5,760 nucleotides of DNA from an uncultured Collinsella sp. (GTDB lineage Bacteria; Actinomycetota; Coriobacteriia; Coriobacteriales; Coriobacteriaceae): positions 1 through 5,760 of the forward strand of contig CABUTL010000104.1 in assembly GCA_902494375.1 (NCBI GenBank), written 5' to 3'. The translations under genes were made by a program, and so were the position numbers. Within the stretch, counting starts at the first letter, position 1. Every line of letters begins with the position of its first letter. Below the pieces are notes generated by a model. That model had not been told where the DNA came from. It saw only the letters and a list, made by a program, of their open reading frames with translations, and ran no database searches. This document shows, in pieces, positions 1 to 5,760 of the stretch.

Positions 1-44
1 CCGCCGATATATGGTGTCTGATATTTTCTACCAGCTAGAGCCTC

Positions 45-2783
45 TTACTCGTCTAGGAGATCTTCTGGCATGTCGTTGCCGTCGCCTAGATCGACTGGGG
101 CTTCCTCGGGGGCAGAGCCGTCTTCTGTTGCTTCGCCTTCGGGCTTCTCTTTGGCTGCCGTCATGCGGGCTACGGCGCATACGCGGTCGCTGTCGTCGAC
201 GGTCATCATCTTGACGCCCTGGGTGGCACGGCCGGTCTGGCTGATCTCGTCGGTCTTGACGCGAATGACCGTCGCGCCCTCCGTCACGATGAACAGCTCG
301 TGCTGTGGGCCCACCGTCTTCATGGCCGCGAGGTTACCCTTACGCTCGGTCATTTGAATGGTGTAGACGCCCTGACCGCCGCGATTCTGCTCCGGGTAGT
401 CCGCGACCGGCGTGCGCTTGCCGTAGCCGCGCTCGGTGATGACGAATAGATCGCCGTTGCCGTTAGTGACTTCCATGCCCAGAACGCTCACGCCGTCCTT
501 CAGACCGATACCGCGAACGCCGCTGGTATCACGGCCGGTGGCGCGCACCTGCTCCTCGGAGAACATGATCGCCTTGCCCGCGGTGGTGGCCAGGATAATC
601 TTGTCGCCCTCGCGCACGCGGCGCACGTTCAGCAGCGCGTCGTCGTCACGCAGGTTGATAGCGATCAGGCCGTCGCGACGGCTGCGGTCATATGCGCTCA
701 TCACGGTCTTCTTGACCATGCCGCTCTTGGTGGCAAACATCAGGTACTCGTCGGCCGGGAACTCGCGGCAGCTGATGACGCTCGCGATCTTCTCGCCTTC
801 CTCGAAGGGCAGCAGGTTGACGATCGCGGTACCGCGCGCCTGGCGCGTACCCACCGGCAGCTCGTGCACCTTCAGGCGATAGACCTTGCCCTTGCTCGAG
901 AAGAACAGCACGTACTCGTGCGTGGACGCGATGAACATCTCATCGATAACGTCGTCCTCTTTGAGGTTGACGCCCGACACGCCCTTGCCACCGCGCTTCT
1001 GGGCACGGTAGGCAGCCACTGGGATACGCTTAACGTAGCCGGTGTGGGTGATGGTCACGACCATATCCTCGTCGGCGATGAGGTCCTCGACATCCAGGTC
1101 CTTCTCAACCTGGCTGATTTCGGTACGGCGCTTGTCGCCAAACTTCTTGGAGATCTCGCGCATCTCTTCCTTGATGACGCCCAGAATCTTCTCCTCGTGC
1201 GCCAGCAGGTCCTCGTAGTAGGCGATGGCGCGGCGCAGGCCGTCCAACTCTTCTTGGATCTTGTCGCGCTCCAGGCCGGTCAGGCGGCGCAGCTTCATCT
1301 CGAGGATGGCCGTGGTCTGCTCGGGCGTAAAGCCAAAGCGTTCGATCAGTCGGCTGCTGGCCTCGGAGTCGGTCTGCGAGGAGCGGATGATGCTGATGAC
1401 CTCGTCGATATGGTCAAGGGCCATCAGGTAGCCCTCGAGGATATGCGCGCGGGCCTGGGCCTTCTTAAGGTCGAAGCGGGTGCGGCGGGTGACGACGTCG
1501 ACCTGGTGGTCGATGTAGTGCTGCAGCATCTCGCGCAGGCTCAGGCATTTGGGAACGCCGTTGACGAGCGCCAGGTTGTTGGCGCCGAAGGTCGTCTGCA
1601 GCGAGGTGTACTTATACAGGTTGTTGAGCACGACCTGCGGAATGACGCCCTTCTTGAGCTCGATGACCAGACGGATGCCCTTCTGGTTGGACTCATCGCG
1701 CATATCCGAGATGCCCTCGATGCGCTTATCGTTGACGAGCTGGGCGATCTTCTCCTGCAGGGTGCCCTTGTTGACCATGTAGGGAATCTCGGTAAAGACC
1801 AGGCGGCTGCGGCCGGTCTTGGTGGACTCCACATGCGCCTTGGCACGCACGGTAATGGAGCCGCGGCCGGTCTCGTAGCTCTGCTTAATGCCGGCGCTGC
1901 CCATGATGATGGCGCCGGTGGGGAAGTCCGGACCGGGCATGATCTGCATGAGCTCGTCGACGGTGGCGTCGGGGTTGTCGATCAGGTAGCAGGTGGCCTC
2001 GATCGCCTCGGTGAGGTTATGCGGGGCGATGTTGGTGGCCATGCCGACGGCGATGCCCTGACTGCCGTTGACCAGCAGGTTGGGGAAGCGCGCAGGCAGC
2101 GCCACGGGCTCGGCGAGCGATTCGTCGTAGTTGGGCTGCCAGTCGACGGTATCCTTCTGCAAGTCACGCAGCAGTTCCATGGCGGGCTTGGCCAGGCGGC
2201 TCTCGGTGTAACGCATGGCCGCCGCGCCGTCGCCGTCGATGTTGCCGAAGTTGCCGTGACCGTCGATGAGCGGCGTGCGCATGGAGAACCACTGCGCCAG
2301 GCGGACCATGGCCTCATAGACCGCGGAATCGCCATGCGGGTGGTACTTACCGATAACTTCGCCGACCGTCCAGGCCGACTTCTTGTGTGGGCGGTTGGGA
2401 TAGATGCCGCTCTCGTTCATCGCGTACAGGATGCGGCGGTGCACCGGCTTTAAGCCGTCGCGCACGTCCGGCAGGGCGCGCGCCGTGATAACCGACATCG
2501 AATACTCGATGAACGACTGCTTCATCTCGCGACCGAACTCCGAAATCTGGAGCTGACCGCCGTTGATATCCTCGCCGGCCGAGGCGCCACGGTCGACTTC
2601 GCCAAAGCTCTCCTCGAGCTCGGCGTCGTCTTCTTCCTCATCATCATCGGCATCGGGGTTATAGGCGTCCGGGTCGCCGTCCTCGCCCTGCTCAGCACGG
2701 GCAAGCAGGCGCTTCAGATCGTCGGGCATACCGGCATCGCCGGCCTCGTCCATACCCTCATTGTTGTTGATATCGTCTGCCAC
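45..2783 (-). CDS. gyrA: DNA gyrase subunit A (GyrA), with acidic N-terminal extension
   Basis: This is the cleavage and DNA-wrapping subunit of the type IIA topoisomerase that introduces negative supercoils with GyrB. The 912-residue protein has an acidic extension (about 1-75), then the winged-helix core with R191 and catalytic Y192 in AAAMRYTE. I244 matches the intercalating Ile174 of E. coli. Next come the tower and coiled-coil gate (to about 570), and a C-terminal pinwheel (about 575-870). The GyrA box QKRGGKG (595-601) marks gyrase rather than ParC. Six blade motifs recur about every 50 residues, near 595, 648, 700, 750, 800 and 851. An acidic tail (about 877-912) ends the protein. The quinolone region has S153 and E157 at the E. 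coli 83/87 positions, a common susceptible pairing. The GTG start is chosen because a perfect AGGAGG lies four bases upstream; the conserved core begins only near residue 80. It lies 11 bases after gyrB and is presumably co-transcribed and translationally coupled. Confidence 0.98.
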   Translation of the reverse strand: MADDINNNEGMDEAGDAGMPDDLKRLLARAEQGEDGDPDAYNPDADDDEEEDDAELEESFGEVDRGASAGEDINGGQLQISEFGREMKQSFIEYSMSVITARALPDVRDGLKPVHRRILYAMNESGIYPNRPHKKSAWTVGEVIGKYHPHGDSAVYEAMVRLAQWFSMRTPLIDGHGNFGNIDGDGAAAMRYTESRLAKPAMELLRDLQKDTVDWQPNYDESLAEPVALPARFPNLLVNGSQGIAVGMATNIAPHNLTEAIEATCYLIDNPDATVDELMQIMPGPDFPTGAIIMGSAGIKQSYETGRGSITVRAKAHVESTKTGRSRLVFTEIPYMVNKGTLQEKIAQLVNDKRIEGISDMRDESNQKGIRLVIELKKGVIPQVVLNNLYKYTSLQTTFGANNLALVNGVPKCLSLREMLQHYIDHQVDVVTRRTRFDLKKAQARAHILEGYLMALDHIDEVISIIRSSQTDSEASSRLIERFGFTPEQTTAILEMKLRRLTGLERDKIQEELDGLRRAIAYYEDLLAHEEKILGVIKEEMREISKKFGDKRRTEISQVEKDLDVEDLIADEDMVVTITHTGYVKRIPVAAYRAQKRGGKGVSGVNLKEDDVIDEMFIASTHEYVLFFSSKGKVYRLKVHELPVGTRQARGTAIVNLLPFEEGEKIASVISCREFPADEYLMFATKSGMVKKTVMSAYDRSRRDGLIAINLRDDDALLNVRRVREGDKIILATTAGKAIMFSEEQVRATGRDTSGVRGIGLKDGVSVLGMEVTNGNGDLFVITERGYGKRTPVADYPEQNRGGQGVYTIQMTERKGNLAAMKTVGPQHELFIVTEGATVIRVKTDEISQTGRATQGVKMMTVDDSDRVCAVARMTAAKEKPEGEATEDGSAPEEAPVDLGDGNDMPEDLLDE

Positions 2784-2786
2784 GTT

Positions 2787-2793
2787 ACCTCCT
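2787..2793 (-). promoter_or_regulatory. gyrA ribosome binding site abutting the gyrB stop codon
   Basis: On the minus strand the junction reads TAAGAGGAGGTAACGTG. The gyrB stop TAA (2797-2795) is followed after one base by AGGAGGT, then the gyrA GTG. The spacing from AGGAGG to the start is four bases. This fixes the gyrA start at 2783 and therefore shows that the acidic N-terminal extension is translated. A ribosome terminating on gyrB would sit over this site, so translational coupling is likely. The coupling is inferred; the sequence match is direct. Confidence 0.9.
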
Positions 2794-2794
2794 C

Positions 2795-4874
<2,080 letters not shown>

Positions 4875-4877
<3 letters not shown>

Positions 4878-4904
4878 AAAATACCCTCGGGAACGAGGGT
4901 ATTT
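4875..4904 (-). terminator. rho-independent terminator after dciA
   Basis: The minus strand forms a perfect 11-bp stem, AAATACCCTCG pairing with CGAGGGTATTT (4904-4894 with 4889-4879), around the tetraloop TTCC. The stem ends in a run of seven T (4881-4875), the first three of them in the stem. It starts 26 bases after the dciA stop codon. It should end the recF-dciA transcript and separate it from gyrB-gyrA. On the plus strand the hairpin is followed by only a short T run inside the stem and then GGCTCT, so it is mainly a minus-strand terminator. Confidence 0.9.
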
Positions 4905-4930
4905 GGCTCTACAAGGCCACCAGATGCGAT

Positions 4931-5494
4931 TTAAGGCTCTTTTTTGCTTTGCACGCCCTTGGCCCACTCGGCACTGGCTCTCATGGCATTCTCGAGGGCC
5001 TCGCGCAGTTTTTGGTCTTCGATGGGCGCCACTTGGCGCTCAATCTCGGTGCGCTCGGCCTCACTTAGGTCGGCGTGCGGGGCCGGCGGGCGCTCGGTCG
5101 TCGCCGGGCGCAGGCGCTCCTTGGCGGCGGGCGGCGTGTGACCGGGTGCGGTGGTTTTGAACACCAGGCCGTCCACATGCGCACCGGCGCGCTCCATGCG
5201 CGCGCGGATGATCTCACGCAACAGCGTCATTTCCTGCGTCCACGAGGGCGAATCGAGATATACCAGCAGCTCATTGGACTCGGGCAGGTAGCGCAGACCC
5301 GTCACATGCCGCCCCTCGCGCGTGCCCGAGCACACCGCGTTCCACGCGCGATAGACCGCGCGCGACTCCTCGGCAGCCTCCATCTGCGCACGGCGCTCAG
5401 GCGTCGCCGACGCCAGGATGCGCTGGCGCTCTGCGTTCAAAAACCCACTGAAGGCGACCGTCTCGCTCTCGCGCTCGTAATTAGCACGTCTCAC
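4931..5494 (-). CDS. dciA: DUF721 / DciA-family protein, predicted helper of the replicative helicase
   Basis: This is predicted to be a DciA-type protein, the family thought to assist loading or operation of DnaB in bacteria lacking DnaC/DnaI. The 187-residue protein has a charged N-terminal helix region (about 20-50), then the DUF721 core at about 48-113: W51 in YRAWNAVC, H63 in GRHVTG, the strand NELLVYL, the invariant-type W85 in SPSWTQEM, and a helix to residue 103. A proline-rich linker (about 115-140, seven prolines) leads to a charged C-terminal helical segment (142-183). Length and position between recF and gyrB match the mycobacterial DUF721 gene in the same locus. The GTG start is well fixed: an in-frame TGA lies three codons upstream at 5503-5501. 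It overlaps recF by 14 bases and ends at the terminator, so it shares the recF transcript. The family call is firm; the helicase role is inferred from family knowledge. Confidence 0.87.
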   Translation of the reverse strand: MRRANYERESETVAFSGFLNAERQRILASATPERRAQMEAAEESRAVYRAWNAVCSGTREGRHVTGLRYLPESNELLVYLDSPSWTQEMTLLREIIRARMERAGAHVDGLVFKTTAPGHTPPAAKERLRPATTERPPAPHADLSEAERTEIERQVAPIEDQKLREALENAMRASAEWAKGVQSKKEP

Positions 5495-5760
5495 CCATGC
5501 TCACCACCTTGGCTCGATCAAGCAGGTCATCGGTAAAGTATCCCAGGTTGGTCGTGGTTATGACCGTTTGGATATCATCGCCGATCAGCCGTAGAAAAGC
5601 ACCGCGGCGCTCGCCGTCGAGCTCGCTCATCACGTCGTCCAGAAGCAACAGCGGAGCAGTACCCAGAACATCGCGAGCCACGGCCACCTCGGCCACCTTC
5701 CAGGACAGTACCAACGTTCGCTGCTGTCCTTGGCTGGCAAATGAACGAGCGGAGCGACCC
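5481..5760 (-). CDS. recF: DNA replication/repair protein RecF, C-terminal part (5' end outside window)
   Basis: RecF is an SMC-like ATPase that binds single-/double-strand junctions and helps RecO and RecR load RecA at gaps. The frame is open to the window edge, so only the last 92 codons are seen. In this fragment the ABC signature region SFASQGQQRT (residues 6-15) is followed by LVLSWKVAE, then the Walker B strand LLLLDD (37-42) with the D-loop SELD (45-48), and the switch region TTTN (68-71) in TTTNLGYF. This order is characteristic of RecF. A TTG at 5714 is an internal Leu codon, not a start, because it falls between the signature motif and the conserved helix after it. The Walker A half lies beyond the window. 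The gene ends in TAA at 5481-5483 inside the start of dciA, and no terminator separates the two. Confidence 0.96.
   Translation of the reverse strand, partial: GRSARSFASQGQQRTLVLSWKVAEVAVARDVLGTAPLLLLDDVMSELDGERRGAFLRLIGDDIQTVITTTNLGYFTDDLLDRAKVVSMGETC
5504..5510 (-). promoter_or_regulatory. dciA ribosome binding site inside recF
   Basis: AAGGTGG on the minus strand lies within the last codons of recF, nine bases before the dciA GTG at 5494. It is a weaker match than the sites before gyrB and gyrA. Together with the recF overlap it suggests dciA depends partly on ribosomes arriving from recF and is made at a lower level. Confidence 0.6.

Noticed and set aside
1..44. Possible gyrA terminator, tRNA or next gene downstream of gyrA
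   Set aside because: The 44 bases contain no stable hairpin with a T-run, no tRNA arm that I can fold and no convincing start. Anything here would extend beyond the window.
864..2453. 529-codon plus-strand open frame covering gyrA
   Set aside because: It is the in-register complement of gyrA, with a low-complexity Leu/Val/Asp/Ala/His composition typical of shadows and no ribosome site or family match that I can see.
4903..5536. Plus-strand frames over dciA and its 3' flank
   Set aside because: They are Arg/Ala/Gly-rich shadows of the high-GC dciA gene. dciA itself has a fixed start, family motifs and a following terminator.

Overview
This window is a stretch of the origin-proximal housekeeping cluster. 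All genes run on the minus strand, so transcription reads right to left: the 3' end of recF, a DUF721/DciA gene, gyrB, then gyrA. The order recF - DUF721 - gyrB - gyrA is the layout usual near oriC in Actinomycetota. The high GC content, G/C-rich third codon positions and near absence of TTA, CTA and TCA codons in much of gyrA and gyrB agree with that. The GyrA and GyrB proteins look most like those of Coriobacteriia, possibly a Collinsella-type gut actinobacterium. The genus is inferred from memory of family sequences and was not tested by any search.

Layout from right to left (5' to 3' on the coding strand): 5760-5481 is the last 92 codons of recF, running off the window edge. 5494-4931 is dciA, which starts with GTG inside recF and overlaps it by 14 bases. 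4904-4875 is a strong rho-independent terminator that closes the recF-dciA unit. About 40 bases (4874-4836) remain for a gyrB promoter. 4825-2795 is gyrB. After an 11-base gap, 2783-45 is gyrA. The final 44 bases (44-1) show no gene or terminator I can support.

Functionally, RecF works at gapped DNA and stalled forks, and DciA is the ancestral helper of the replicative helicase DnaB. GyrB and GyrA form the A2B2 gyrase that removes positive supercoils ahead of the fork. gyrB and gyrA are tightly coupled: the gyrA Shine-Dalgarno lies directly against the gyrB stop codon, and both genes start with GTG four bases after a perfect AGGAGG.

This is essentially an ordinary conserved region and I do not see an undescribed system. 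The points most worth a second look are the acidic N-terminal extension of about 70 residues on GyrA, the second GyrA-box-like motif in its C-terminal domain, and the terminator placed directly before gyrB.
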